Below are positions 1 to 9,064 of a stretch of DNA of 64,000 bases, piece after piece. The DNA is taken from NCBI RefSeq assembly GCF_014651535.1, contig NZ_BMXB01000004.1, positions 4,477-68,476 of the forward strand. The letters are read 5' to 3'. Source of the DNA: Salinimicrobium marinum (GTDB lineage: Bacteria > Bacteroidota > Bacteroidia > Flavobacteriales > Flavobacteriaceae). Under the pieces are notes generated by a model. It was not told the origin of the DNA and did no database searches. It was given only the letters and a program-made list of their open reading frames with translations. The position numbers were made by a program, and so were the translations under genes. How positions within the stretch are numbered: the first letter of the stretch is position 1; every line of letters begins with the position of its first letter.

Positions 1-1
1 G

Positions 2-544
2 CAGGATCAACCAGAAATATTCACCGTAGGCCATGCCACCCGCTCGCTGGAAGAATTTCTGGAAATACTTCGTACCTGGGATATTGAAGTTTTGGTCGAC
101 GTTCGGCGCTATCCCGGTTCGAAAAGGTCACCACATTTCAAGAAGGAAAATCTAATGGATTCTATGGCTCTCCATAAGATAAAATATTACCATATCGAGG
201 ATCTCGGCGGCAGGAGGAAGGCTGGTAAGAATTCAGCCAATACTGCCTGGCGGTTGTTGTCATTCAGGGGTTATGCCGATTATATGGAGACAGAAACTTT
301 TCAGGCTGCAGCAAAAAAACTTCAGGAGATTGCAGTTAATTCAAGCGTGGCTTACATGTGTGCAGAAACTGTTTGGTGGAGCTGCCACAGAGCACTAATT
401 TCCGATTATCTTAAAGTCAGGGGATGGAAGGTAAATCATATCATGGGGCCGGAAAAAATTATGGAACACCCGTGGACCAGGCCCGCAGAAATAGTTGATG
501 GAAAACTGACTTACAGAAAAAAGAATCCTGAAAAGCCAGACTAG
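2..544 (+). CDS. DUF488 family protein (5' end cut by window)
   Basis: The reading frame is open from base 2, so the start lies outside the window. Translation from base 2 gives a DUF488-type N-terminus with TVGHATRSLEEF, then LVDVRRYPGSKRSPHF, and later CAETVWWSCHR, the Cys/His-rich motif typical of this family. At about 180 visible residues it is close to the family's full length, so only a few residues are missing. The first start codon inside the window (TTG at 92) falls in the middle of the conserved core and is not the real start. DUF488 proteins are soluble and of unknown biochemical role. The next gene, on the same strand, is 157 bp away and is probably separate. Confidence 0.85.
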   Translation, partial: QDQPEIFTVGHATRSLEEFLEILRTWDIEVLVDVRRYPGSKRSPHFKKENLMDSMALHKIKYYHIEDLGGRRKAGKNSANTAWRLLSFRGYADYMETETFQAAAKKLQEIAVNSSVAYMCAETVWWSCHRALISDYLKVRGWKVNHIMGPEKIMEHPWTRPAEIVDGKLTYRKKNPEKPD

Positions 545-701
545 AAAAAAGATTAAATAAATTCTGTTTCAGCACCCATATTTCCTCGTATTTGCTCCTT
601 CCGAAAAAACATCCTTCCGAAATTAAACTATCAGGATTTACTCCCATTTCTTTCCAGAATCTGTTAGTAATATTGCATCAAATTTAAATACAATTATAGT
701 T

Positions 702-1169
702 ATGAAAAGAAGATTTTTCACAATCGCATTCCTTGCTTTAGGAGCAATTACTTTTGTTTCATGTTCAGATGATGATGATGATAATTCACATGAAACAATG
801 ATCGAGGCTCAGGATCTACCTGAAAATGCACGTACTTTTATAAGTACTTATTTTCCAACTGCAGAATATTCCAGAGTAGAAGAGAACTCTGCAGTAGAAA
901 GTGATGGCACCATGTACGAAGTTGATTTAAGCAATAATTTTGAAATAGATTTTACTTCTGAAGGATCTTGGGTAGATGTGGATGGAAACGATCAGGAATT
1001 ACCCGCCGGTATTGTACCGCAGAAAATTGCAGAGTATGTATCTGAAAATTACCCAGATTTTTTTATTACTGGGATAGATACCGAGACTACAGGATACGAA
1101 ATAGAATTATCCAACGATCTTGATGTGCTTTTCGATACAGAAGAGAATTTTATTAGTGAAGACAAATAA
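702..1169 (+). CDS. PepSY-like (DUF2874-type) lipoprotein
   Basis: 155 residues. The N-terminus is a lipoprotein signal: two basic residues, a hydrophobic run and the lipobox FVSC with Cys21, followed by a run of Asp (SDDDDDN) that suits an envelope lipoprotein in Bacteroidota. The mature part has two related halves (about residues 38-90 and 100-152). Each has the pattern of acidic beta strands around YxVDLSNNFEIDF and YEIELSNDLDVLF that marks PepSY-like domains (DUF2874, PF11396). Known relatives are periplasmic or surface proteins of unclear function, sometimes linked to inhibition of secreted peptidases. It is monocistronic: a strong terminator follows at once and the next gene has its own promoter. 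Confidence 0.75.
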   Translation: MKRRFFTIAFLALGAITFVSCSDDDDDNSHETMIEAQDLPENARTFISTYFPTAEYSRVEENSAVESDGTMYEVDLSNNFEIDFTSEGSWVDVDGNDQELPAGIVPQKIAEYVSENYPDFFITGIDTETTGYEIELSNDLDVLFDTEENFISEDK

Positions 1170-1191
1170 GAATTCCATAAGCTATTTGTTA

Positions 1192-1220
1192 GAGGCAGCC
1201 ATTGGTTGCCTCTTTTTTTT
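1192..1220 (+). terminator. Intrinsic terminator after the PepSY-like lipoprotein
   Basis: GAGGCAGCC (1192-1200) pairs with GGTTGCCTC (1204-1212) through a 3-nt loop with one G-U pair, followed by eight T residues (1213-1220). It lies 23 bp after the stop codon at 1169. Confidence 0.85.
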
Positions 1221-1261
1221 GGAAATTTTCGAGCCGGTGTAAAACATATTCCATTTTTATT

Positions 1262-1283
1262 TAACTTTGAAATACAAAGTACT
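1262..1283 (+). promoter_or_regulatory. -7 element overlapped by operator ACTTTG-N5-CAAAGT (copy 1)
   Basis: TAACTTTG at 1262-1269 matches the Bacteroidota -7 consensus TAnnTTTG. It is overlapped by an inverted repeat, ACTTTG (1264-1269), 5-nt spacer, CAAAGT (1275-1280), followed by ACT. The ATG at 1288 begins a few bases later. The same repeat recurs at 2226-2245, before the next transcription unit. Because the encoded winged-helix protein (1911-2210) sits between the two sites, I infer that it binds both, probably as a repressor. No clear -33 element is visible. Confidence 0.6.
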
Positions 1284-1287
1284 TTCT

Positions 1288-1914
1288 ATGAAATCGGAAC
1301 AGGAATATATCAGGGATCTTTCAGAGATTCGTTCTATGATGGAACGGTCAACCAGATTTTTGTCTTTAACAGGCTGGTCAGGGATAATGGCCGGGGTGTA
1401 TGCTTTAGCCGGAGCATATATAGCATATCGTTTCTACTATCAGAATTTTGATACGGATTCGTTAAGCGCCGGACAATATACCATTGTCACCGGAAATGTG
1501 TTGGATTTAGTTTTTTTAGGAGTTGCTGTCCTGGTACTGGCAATTGGAACGGCGATTATTCTGTCTCAAAGAAAATCCACAAAAAAAGGAGAGCGACTTT
1601 GGAATGCTGCCGCAAGAAGATTAATTACCAATATGGCTATTTCGCTGATTACGGGAGGTGTATTTATTCTAATCCTTCTGTCAAAGGGATTGTTTGTTTT
1701 TGCAGCGCCTGCCAGCCTTATTTTTTATGGTTTGGCACTTCTCAACGCCAGTAAATTCACGTTTGAAGAACTTAGATCACTGGGGATCATCCAAGTGGTT
1801 ATGGGACTTATTGCAGCAATTTTTGTAAATCACGCACTCTTGTTCTGGGCACTCGGTTTTGGGGTTATGCACATCATTTACGGAATTTACATGCACCTGA
1901 AGTACGAGAAATGA
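1288..1914 (+). CDS. Membrane protein co-encoded with winged-helix regulator
   Basis: 208 residues from the ATG at 1288. An in-frame TTG at 1267 lies inside the -7 element and operator and is unlikely to be used. After a short charged N-terminus (MKSEQEYIRDLSEIRSMMERS) there are about six hydrophobic segments: near residues 22-44, 62-86, 110-130, 133-150, 165-185 and 187-205. No enzymatic motif is visible. The stop overlaps the next start by 4 bases (ATGA), so the two genes are translationally coupled. This pairing of a multi-pass membrane protein with a small winged-helix regulator is common in Bacteroidota; the membrane protein's role is unknown. A sensor or an accessory to the regulator is only a guess. 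Confidence 0.75.
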   Translation: MKSEQEYIRDLSEIRSMMERSTRFLSLTGWSGIMAGVYALAGAYIAYRFYYQNFDTDSLSAGQYTIVTGNVLDLVFLGVAVLVLAIGTAIILSQRKSTKKGERLWNAAARRLITNMAISLITGGVFILILLSKGLFVFAAPASLIFYGLALLNASKFTFEELRSLGIIQVVMGLIAAIFVNHALLFWALGFGVMHIIYGIYMHLKYEK

Positions 1915-2210
1915 AAACGATCATTGAGGATCTACATAAGGCTTTTGAAAGCAGGATTAGGTTAGGGATCATGTCTGCACTGGCTGTTAATGACACGCTC
2001 GATTTTATTTCGCTGAAAGAGTACCTCGACCTTACAGATGGAAATCTTGCCAGTCATTTAAAGTCTCTCGAAAAAGAAAAATTTATTGAAGTAAAAAAAT
2101 CTTTTGTGGGTCGCAAACCAAACACTAAATATGGAATAACGCGGGAGGGAAAAAAAGCTTTTGAAGCCCATCTCCATGCGCTCGAAAAACTCATAAAAAC
2201 TCAGAAGTAA
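1911..2210 (+). CDS. Winged-helix DNA-binding transcriptional regulator
   Basis: 99 residues, nearly all one winged-helix domain of the HTH_34/ArsR-MarR-like type. Helices around residues 3-22 (DLHKAFESRIRLGIMSALAV), the recognition region near 42-58 (LTDGNLASHLKSLEKEKFI), and the wing with FVGRKPNTKYGITREGKKAF are all recognisable. It overlaps the membrane protein gene by 4 bases. The repeated inverted repeat ACTTTG-N5-CAAAGT before this operon and before the following unit is the best candidate for its binding site, implying autoregulation and control of the downstream membrane genes (inference). Confidence 0.85.
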   Translation: MKTIIEDLHKAFESRIRLGIMSALAVNDTLDFISLKEYLDLTDGNLASHLKSLEKEKFIEVKKSFVGRKPNTKYGITREGKKAFEAHLHALEKLIKTQK

Positions 2211-2225
2211 TTTTTTTATAGTTTC

Positions 2226-2245
2226 ACTTTGTAATTCAAAGTACT
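2226..2245 (+). promoter_or_regulatory. Operator ACTTTG-N5-CAAAGT (copy 2)
   Basis: ACTTTG (2226-2231), 5-nt spacer, CAAAGT (2237-2242), then ACT. It shares 17 of 20 positions with the copy at 1264-1283. It sits 16 bp after the regulator's stop and about 35 bp before the ATG at 2279, a position suited to controlling the downstream membrane genes. Confidence 0.6.
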
Positions 2246-2278
2246 CTAAATTAATGTCTAACCTAAAACCAATAGATC

Positions 2279-2614
2279 ATGTCACAACAACGTAGTTTAA
2301 CCAGCAGGAGGATTTCTTCAGCATCAATTTTAAAAGCGGTAATAACAGGAGCGGGAATCGGTATTTTGGTGATCTCATTTTTTGTGTTCGGAATTGATAA
2401 ACCAAATCCCGAATGGGGGCAATACTGGAGGATAAAACCTTTAATTCTTTCATCACTTATGGGAGCAATAGGCGGAGCATTTTTCTACTTCACAGCTAAC
2501 CGGATTTTCCGTGGCATGAATAATACCATGGCTATTCTTTTAGGCATGGTCGCTTATTTTGTAATTCTGTGGCTCGGAGTTGTAATGGGATTAGACGGTA
2601 CTATGTGGGATTAA
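2279..2614 (+). CDS. Small three-helix membrane protein
   Basis: 111 residues. A basic N-terminus (SQQRSLTSRR) precedes hydrophobic helices at about 19-40, 57-75 and 84-105. I do not recognise a catalytic or binding motif. It follows the second copy of the putative operator and is 39 bp ahead of the DUF4153 gene, so the two probably form one unit controlled by the winged-helix regulator. Homologous short proteins are often given transporter names, but the sequence does not justify a function. Confidence 0.65.
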   Translation: MSQQRSLTSRRISSASILKAVITGAGIGILVISFFVFGIDKPNPEWGQYWRIKPLILSSLMGAIGGAFFYFTANRIFRGMNNTMAILLGMVAYFVILWLGVVMGLDGTMWD

Positions 2615-2653
2615 CATACATACTTCATTATTGTTTAATTAAATCGCAACCTT

Positions 2654-3898
2654 ATGAAAAATGAAATTCTTTCTCATATGAAAGATCCCGGGGATCTGGA
2701 AAAGCTCTACCAGAAAAATAAAGTACAGTTTAAACGGGAATTCAATGGGATATATCCGGAACTGAAAGGTAATCACGCTGCCGACTTCTGGTATGAAAGA
2801 CTGAATTTTAGGAAAGATATTCCTAAGAAAAGGTCTAATACTGAATTACTTTTTGTGGTTTTGGCTGCACTCCTGGCAGGGGTAACAGCAAAACTTCCGG
2901 CAATATTCTCTATTGATGATGAGTTTTTCTATTCCAGAAATGTCGGATTCATCATTTTTCCGGTATTAATGGTCTACTTCGCCTGGAAAAATAAAATCTC
3001 TTCCCTAAAATCAGGATTCATAGCTCTTTCCACCTTAGTTGGATTAATTTACATCAATGCCTTACCTGCTGTACCCGAAAGCGATACTTTATTTCTAGCC
3101 TGTACTCATTTGTTGTTGTTTCTCTGGATTCTTTTCGGCTTTACCTATGTACAGGAGTGGAATAATAATACAGGAAAGCGTCTGCAGTTTTTAAAGTATA
3201 ACGGAGATCTGGTAGTCCTCGCAGCCTTAATTTGTATTGCAGGTGGCCTCATGACCGCAATTACAATTGGTCTTTTCTCACTTATTGGATTTAGCATTGA
3301 AGAATGGTATTTCCAGAATATTGTAGTATTCGGTCTTGCAGCCGTACCGGTTGTGGGAACTTATCTAACTCAAACGAATCCGCAGTTGGTTGGTAAAGTG
3401 TCTCCGGTAATTGCAAGAATTTTTAGTCCGCTGGTCCTGGTAATGCTCGTTATTTATCTCGTTGCGATGCTTTTTTCGGGTAATGATCCTTACCGGGACC
3501 GTGAGTTTCTCATCATATTCAATGCTCTCTTAATCGGGGTGATGGCTCTTGTCTTCTTTTCAATCGCAGGGACTTCAGCAGAGAGCAAAAGGAGTTCTGA
3601 AATCTGGATCCTTTTTCTGTTATCAATCATGACTATTATTGTGAACAGCATTGGACTTTCTGCTATCCTGTTTCGTATTTCTGAATGGGGAATGACACCA
3701 AACAGAGCTGCGGTACTGGGAGCCAATGGTCTTATTCTGCTCAATCTTCTGCTGGTAACTGCTCAATTATTCAGGGTGATCACCAAAAAAACGGATATGG
3801 AAGCTGTGGGAAAAGCTATTGCTCTTTATCTTCCTGTTTATTTTCTATGGGCTATTGTCGTAACCTTCATATTTCCACTAATTTTTGGGATAAATTAG
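2654..3898 (+). CDS. DUF4153 family integral membrane protein
   Basis: 414 residues. A soluble N-terminal stretch (about 1-55), with LEKLYQKNKVQFKREFNGIYPELKGNHAADFWYERL, precedes about ten hydrophobic segments to the C-terminus. This N-terminal helical region plus polytopic membrane domain is how I recognise DUF4153 proteins of Bacteroidota; their biochemical role is not known. It probably shares a transcript with the small membrane protein ending 39 bp upstream and so may belong to the winged-helix regulon. There is no clear terminator after the stop. Confidence 0.7.
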   Translation: MKNEILSHMKDPGDLEKLYQKNKVQFKREFNGIYPELKGNHAADFWYERLNFRKDIPKKRSNTELLFVVLAALLAGVTAKLPAIFSIDDEFFYSRNVGFIIFPVLMVYFAWKNKISSLKSGFIALSTLVGLIYINALPAVPESDTLFLACTHLLLFLWILFGFTYVQEWNNNTGKRLQFLKYNGDLVVLAALICIAGGLMTAITIGLFSLIGFSIEEWYFQNIVVFGLAAVPVVGTYLTQTNPQLVGKVSPVIARIFSPLVLVMLVIYLVAMLFSGNDPYRDREFLIIFNALLIGVMALVFFSIAGTSAESKRSSEIWILFLLSIMTIIVNSIGLSAILFRISEWGMTPNRAAVLGANGLILLNLLLVTAQLFRVITKKTDMEAVGKAIALYLPVYFLWAIVVTFIFPLIFGIN

Positions 3899-4004
3899 GG
3901 AAAATATAGTTGTATTTTAAGATCAAAAAAATAATCTTTGAAGAGATATTTATACCTGAAAATTCCTTTGTTTTCTGCTGTTTATATTTCTGTAACTTAA
4001 TTTT

Positions 4005-7000
4005 ATGTCCGATAAAAATATGCCTTCTAATGAAACTAATGCTTCAGGTTTTAGCAAAGTAGAAATCTTTCCCGGGAAGGTTGCCCAATTAAGCCCCAAT
4101 CTCCTGTTTGTGATAGGGCTACAGGAGTTAAAGATTCACTATGTTAATATAAAAGCAGAAGAGTTTCTAGAAAATTTGTCAGAAGATATATTCAGAGAAG
4201 GAGCTGATATTTTTAAAAAGCTTGTGCATTCTAATGACTATGAATTATTTGAGCAAAGCCTGGAAGAGGGAAGTTTGCTTTTAGATCATGAAGAAAAGGA
4301 ACTGGACCTCCGTTTAAAAGTAGAAGAGGGCTTATGGGAGTGGTACAGGATAACCTATAAGGCGTACGAGAAAAATCAAGCTGGTGCTGTTTCCCACCTC
4401 ATTGTTACTGCTCAAAATGTCCATGAACAAAAGGTAAGAGAAGTCCAGCTTCAGGAAGAGGATCGAAGGCTTAAAAATGCACAGGCTATTGGGCACATTG
4501 GTAGCTTTGAAAGGAAGTTGCCCGGGAACAATTTTATCTATTCCGAAGAATTTTACCGCATTTTAGGACTGGAACCCAAACAGGAGGAAATTGGCATGGA
4601 TGAATTTCTATCTCATGTACACCCCGAAGACCGGGAAGCCTACAAGAATGCTATTGATCATACCCATGCCACAGGGGAACCGCTTGATATGGTTACCCGC
4701 ATAAATCGTGCAGATGGGACGACCAGGCATGTACACCGGCGTGCTGCGATCATATATGATGAAAAAGGAAAACCGGTACGGGTATATGGTACTGTGCAGG
4801 ATATTACCGAAAGACTTAAAGCTGAAGAAGAACGGAATAAATTTAACAAGCTGCTGCGTGCCACCGAAACAATTGCGGAAACCGGAAGTTACGAAGCAGA
4901 TCTTCAAAGCAACAACATCTTTTTCTCTGCAGGTCTTTTCCGACTTTTTGGGGAAGAACCTGATTCATTTGTTCCATCCCAGGAGTGGCTTGAAGAGCAT
5001 TCCCACCCAGAGGATGTACCCATTGTAAGAGAGATCCTGGAAAAAGCCAGGACCAGTAAAAAAGGATATCAATACACAAGACGAATTTTCCATAAAAGCG
5101 GAGAGATGCGTATTCTGGAAGCTAACGGAAGTGTGGTCACAGATGCAGAAGGCAACGTGGTAAAGCTGATAGGTCTTGTGCAGGATGTTACCGCACGCAA
5201 ACAGGCCGAAGAAGAACTGCGAAGAAGCGAAGAACGCAGTAAAAATTTATTGAAGGTGCTTCAAAATGCACCCGATTCTTACCTGGTGCTTACTCCCGAT
5301 TTACATATCGAAATGGCAAGTGATGCATATCTTGAAGCCACCTTTACCAGCCGGGAGCGTATTATAGGAAAGCACATGTTTGAAACATTTCCCGATAACC
5401 CTTCAGCACCCGAGGCTAATAGTGTTAATAATCTGACTGCATCTTTAAAAAGTGTATTGTCATCGAAAAAGCCACACCGAATGAACATTCAGCATTACGA
5501 TGTGCGCCGCCCCGACGGAACTTTTGAGGAAAAATATTGGAGTCCCATCAATACCCCGGTAATTAACTCCGAGGGTGAAGTGGAATACATTATCCACCGG
5601 GTGCTGGATGTAACAGATGTAATGAAGAAAAAAACTACAGACAAACATGTAGTCAATGAAACAGAGATGCTGAAGAATTCTCTGGAAGAAATAAAACTCC
5701 AGGCCGATCAAATTAAAGAAAGCCGGGCTTTGTTACAATCCGTTTTTGATGCCTCGCCCAATTCTATCATCCTTTACCGGGCGCTTTATGACGAAAAAGG
5801 TACCATAGAAGATTTCGAATTTTCAATGTTAAACGCTTTTACCTTTAAGTTACTTAAGGTCTCCCGTGACATTATTGGTAAGCGACTACTGCACGAATTT
5901 CCTAATTCCAAAGAAACCGGACTTTTTGAAAGGTTTAAAAGAACTGTGGAAACCGGTGAGCCTACAGATGTGGAGATATGGTATGAGGGAGATGGATTGC
6001 AGCACTGGTTCCATTTTAGAGCTAACAGAATAAATGAACTTCTGGTGGTAACTACAGAAGATATTACCGAGCGTAAAAAAGCTGAACAGGAACTAATTCT
6101 TCTCAAAGATGAACTGGCTCAACGAGCAAATGATAAATACAGGAAGATCATAAATTCCATGGATGAGGGCTATTGCCTCCTGGATATTATTTTTGATGAC
6201 AACGAAGAATGTATTGATTACCGTTTTGTAGATACAAATCCTGTTTTTGAAAAACAATCGGGATTAAAAAATGTCCTCGGAAAAAGACTCAATGAGCTTG
6301 CCCCGGAAAGTCCGGACTTTTGGAAGAAGATTTATGGCAAAGTGGCGCTAACAGGTGCGTCTATTCGTCTTGAAGATTATTCGGAAGTGTTGGAGCGCTG
6401 GTTTGATGTATACGCCTTTCCAATTGATGCCGCTAACAGAAAACAGGTAGCTGTTATTTTTAAGGATACCACCAAACGTAAAGAAGCAGAAGAGCGACAA
6501 TCTTTTCTGTTGAGGTTGAATGATGCATTACAACAACTGGCCGAACCCGAAGAGATCCAGGAGAAGGCAATGGAGATCCTTGGGGAGCATTTGGAAGTAA
6601 ACAGGGCATATTATTCCTCAGTGTCTTCAGATGGAGACAGGATGCTGAAGGGGTTTGGTTATCAAAATAATATTTCTGGTCTTCCGGAAGAAAGGTCAGT
6701 TTCAGATTTTGGGACTGCTTTTAAAAAATTATTACTTGCAGGTGAAATAGTAGTAAATAATAATCTTCGTCAGGATTTAGGATTAAATGAAAGGGTCAAA
6801 GAATCTTTCAGAAATCTGCAGGTCGAAGGCTTTATAGGTGTGCCATTACTAAGAAACGGAAATTTAGTTACAGTAATTGAAATCCATGATTCTGATCCCC
6901 GGCGTTGGACCTTGGATGAAATTGCGCTGATAAAAGAAGTTTCTGATAAAGCTCGGGAAGCGGTGGAAAGAGCAGAGATCGAGAAAGCACTGCGAGAAAG

Positions 7001-8981
7001 TGAGCAGCGTTTCCGTAACCTGGTGGAAGCTTCTGCACTGGCGGTGTGGGAAACTGCGCCCAATGGCGAAGTATTACAGGATAGTCTTTCCTGGCGCAGC
7101 TTTACCGGCCAAACCTTTGAAGAATTTTATGGTAAAGGCTGGTTGCAGGCGGTACATAAGGAGGACAGAGAGTATGCAGCAAGTCAATGGAATGAAGCGG
7201 TAGCCTCCCGAACAAAAGTTGATGCAGAATTCAGGCTGAAGAATGCCGCGGGCGGATATAAATGGACAAACGTAAGAGCCATTCCAATCCTGGATGTTAG
7301 TGGCAGGGTCATCAAATGGTCGGGTATGAACCTCGACATTCACCACAGAAAGATGACAGAGGAGGCTTTGAGAAATGCAAAAGAAGAAGCCGAAGCTGCT
7401 TCCCGGGCAAAAGAAGATTTTGTCTCTACCATTAGCCATGAAATTAGGACTCCTTTAAATGCAGTGATAGGAATCACCAATCTTTTACTGGAACAGAATC
7501 CACGGGATGACCAGAAAGATAATCTTGGTTCTTTGAGCTTTTCTGCTAAAAATCTTCTGGCTCTTATCAACGATATTCTTGATTTCAGCAAACTGGAAGC
7601 AGGAAAAATGGAGCTGGCAGAAAATGCCTTTAACCTGCACGATTTATTGTTCAGTTTAAAAAATTCACATGAACCCCAGGCTTTGGCAAATGATACGAGC
7701 CTGCTTTTAAACCTTGATGAAACTATTCCTGAGCGTATTACTACAGATCAACTTAAACTGTCCCAGATATTACATAATCTCGTAAGTAATGCCGTAAAAT
7801 TCACTCAAAAAGGAAGGGTGGTGATAGAAGTGAATTTAAGTGAAAGGGAAGAGGATGTCTTGTGGCTTGATTTTGCTATTCAGGATTCAGGCATAGGTGT
7901 TCCGGAAGATAAAGTAGATCATATTTTTGACAAATTTGCCCAGGCAGAAAGTACCACGGTGCGCCATTATGGAGGTACCGGTCTAGGACTTAGTATTACA
8001 AAGCTGTTGCTAGAATTAATGGGGAGTGAAATTAAAGTGGAAAGCAAAGTAGGGGAGGGATCTGTATTTTATTTTAACCTTCCTGTTAAAATTGCTTATG
8101 ACGAGATTCCCTTTGAAGAACTAATGGAAATTCCTGAAGACTTATCGCATTTCAACCAAATGAACCTGCTGCTGGTAGAGGATGTGGAAATAAACCGGAA
8201 GATCCTGGTGCAGTTTCTGCAGAACTGGTGGCAGCTGGAACCAGATTATGCTACTAATGGAAAACAAGCCCTGGAAATGGCAAAAAGAAAAGTCTATGAT
8301 CTTATTTTGATGGACGTAAGAATGCCTGTCATGGATGGATATGAAGCTACCAGGCAGATCAGGAAACTTTCGGGATATAAGAATACGCCCATTCTTGCCC
8401 TCACAGCAGATAAGAATCAGGAGGTGCAACAGGCGCAGCATGCTACCCAATTCAGTGATCTTTTAACCAAACCCTTTGAACCTGCAGACTTAAAAAAACG
8501 GATTATCAAGCACCTTTCCGGTTCCGGAAAGAATTTTACGGCAGCTGAAAAGGAGGTCGGAGCCGGCAATCCGGAACCCGTTGAACAGAAGGATTCAAAT
8601 AAACCGGAAGCACCTGTTCAATTCGGTTCAGAAAAGGCATTTGAAATCTCGAGATATAAAAAGATTGCAGGGGACAATGCAGAAATCCTGCACAAATTGA
8701 TTGGTAATGTTATTCGTGCTTTTGAGCTTTACAGAAAAGAGTTTTTAGAGGCGGCCAATGACGAAAGTGAAGAAGACCTTTCGAACCTTGTGCATAAAAA
8801 CACCACTTCTGTTCATTATATTCAGGCAAACCGGCTGGCAGAAACAATAGGAGAATTCAGGGAATTTTTATCCAGGCCTACTCCTGAAATAGAAGCCTTA
8901 GAAGCCAAAAAAGCAGAAATACTTCAGGAATTTGACCTTATTTTAGCCGGACTAAAAGTTATACATGAAAAAGAGGAGTAA
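4005..8981 (+). CDS. Multi-PAS/GAF hybrid sensor histidine kinase with REC and HPt domains
   Basis: 1658 residues, unusually long. No transmembrane segment is visible, so it is probably a cytoplasmic sensor. Domains in order: PAS-like (about 25-145), PAS_3 types (155-272 and 285-402), PAS (415-545), PAS (575-695), PAS (710-830), GAF (840-985), PAS (1000-1120), HisKA (1135-1205), HATPase (1245-1360), receiver (1385-1500) and a C-terminal HPt-like module (1540-1655). Phosphorelay residues are H1145 (in STISHEIRTPLNAVIG) and D1437 (in LILMDVRMPVMDGYEA). H1597 (in NLVHKNTTSVHYIQ) fits the HPt position, although the usual Lys-Gly after it is missing. The ATP lid has DSGIGVPED and GGTGLGLSIT. The gene stands alone; no partner regulator is adjacent, so its output is unknown. 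Many PAS repeats suggest several ligands or a redox or light cue. Confidence 0.93.
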   Translation: MSDKNMPSNETNASGFSKVEIFPGKVAQLSPNLLFVIGLQELKIHYVNIKAEEFLENLSEDIFREGADIFKKLVHSNDYELFEQSLEEGSLLLDHEEKELDLRLKVEEGLWEWYRITYKAYEKNQAGAVSHLIVTAQNVHEQKVREVQLQEEDRRLKNAQAIGHIGSFERKLPGNNFIYSEEFYRILGLEPKQEEIGMDEFLSHVHPEDREAYKNAIDHTHATGEPLDMVTRINRADGTTRHVHRRAAIIYDEKGKPVRVYGTVQDITERLKAEEERNKFNKLLRATETIAETGSYEADLQSNNIFFSAGLFRLFGEEPDSFVPSQEWLEEHSHPEDVPIVREILEKARTSKKGYQYTRRIFHKSGEMRILEANGSVVTDAEGNVVKLIGLVQDVTARKQAEEELRRSEERSKNLLKVLQNAPDSYLVLTPDLHIEMASDAYLEATFTSRERIIGKHMFETFPDNPSAPEANSVNNLTASLKSVLSSKKPHRMNIQHYDVRRPDGTFEEKYWSPINTPVINSEGEVEYIIHRVLDVTDVMKKKTTDKHVVNETEMLKNSLEEIKLQADQIKESRALLQSVFDASPNSIILYRALYDEKGTIEDFEFSMLNAFTFKLLKVSRDIIGKRLLHEFPNSKETGLFERFKRTVETGEPTDVEIWYEGDGLQHWFHFRANRINELLVVTTEDITERKKAEQELILLKDELAQRANDKYRKIINSMDEGYCLLDIIFDDNEECIDYRFVDTNPVFEKQSGLKNVLGKRLNELAPESPDFWKKIYGKVALTGASIRLEDYSEVLERWFDVYAFPIDAANRKQVAVIFKDTTKRKEAEERQSFLLRLNDALQQLAEPEEIQEKAMEILGEHLEVNRAYYSSVSSDGDRMLKGFGYQNNISGLPEERSVSDFGTAFKKLLLAGEIVVNNNLRQDLGLNERVKESFRNLQVEGFIGVPLLRNGNLVTVIEIHDSDPRRWTLDEIALIKEVSDKAREAVERAEIEKALRESEQRFRNLVEASALAVWETAPNGEVLQDSLSWRSFTGQTFEEFYGKGWLQAVHKEDREYAASQWNEAVASRTKVDAEFRLKNAAGGYKWTNVRAIPILDVSGRVIKWSGMNLDIHHRKMTEEALRNAKEEAEAASRAKEDFVSTISHEIRTPLNAVIGITNLLLEQNPRDDQKDNLGSLSFSAKNLLALINDILDFSKLEAGKMELAENAFNLHDLLFSLKNSHEPQALANDTSLLLNLDETIPERITTDQLKLSQILHNLVSNAVKFTQKGRVVIEVNLSEREEDVLWLDFAIQDSGIGVPEDKVDHIFDKFAQAESTTVRHYGGTGLGLSITKLLLELMGSEIKVESKVGEGSVFYFNLPVKIAYDEIPFEELMEIPEDLSHFNQMNLLLVEDVEINRKILVQFLQNWWQLEPDYATNGKQALEMAKRKVYDLILMDVRMPVMDGYEATRQIRKLSGYKNTPILALTADKNQEVQQAQHATQFSDLLTKPFEPADLKKRIIKHLSGSGKNFTAAEKEVGAGNPEPVEQKDSNKPEAPVQFGSEKAFEISRYKKIAGDNAEILHKLIGNVIRAFELYRKEFLEAANDESEEDLSNLVHKNTTSVHYIQANRLAETIGEFREFLSRPTPEIEALEAKKAEILQEFDLILAGLKVIHEKEE

Positions 8982-9064
8982 GGCACGATTTCTTTCTGAA
9001 AAAAAGGGAGGCAGATTACAGGATCGGGATTGTCCAGTTCTGGTGTTCAGCAGCTAAAGAGGAA

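Noticed and set aside
1267-1287. TTG start for the membrane protein at 1267
   Set aside because: It lies inside the -7 element and the operator, so it would be upstream of the transcript start.
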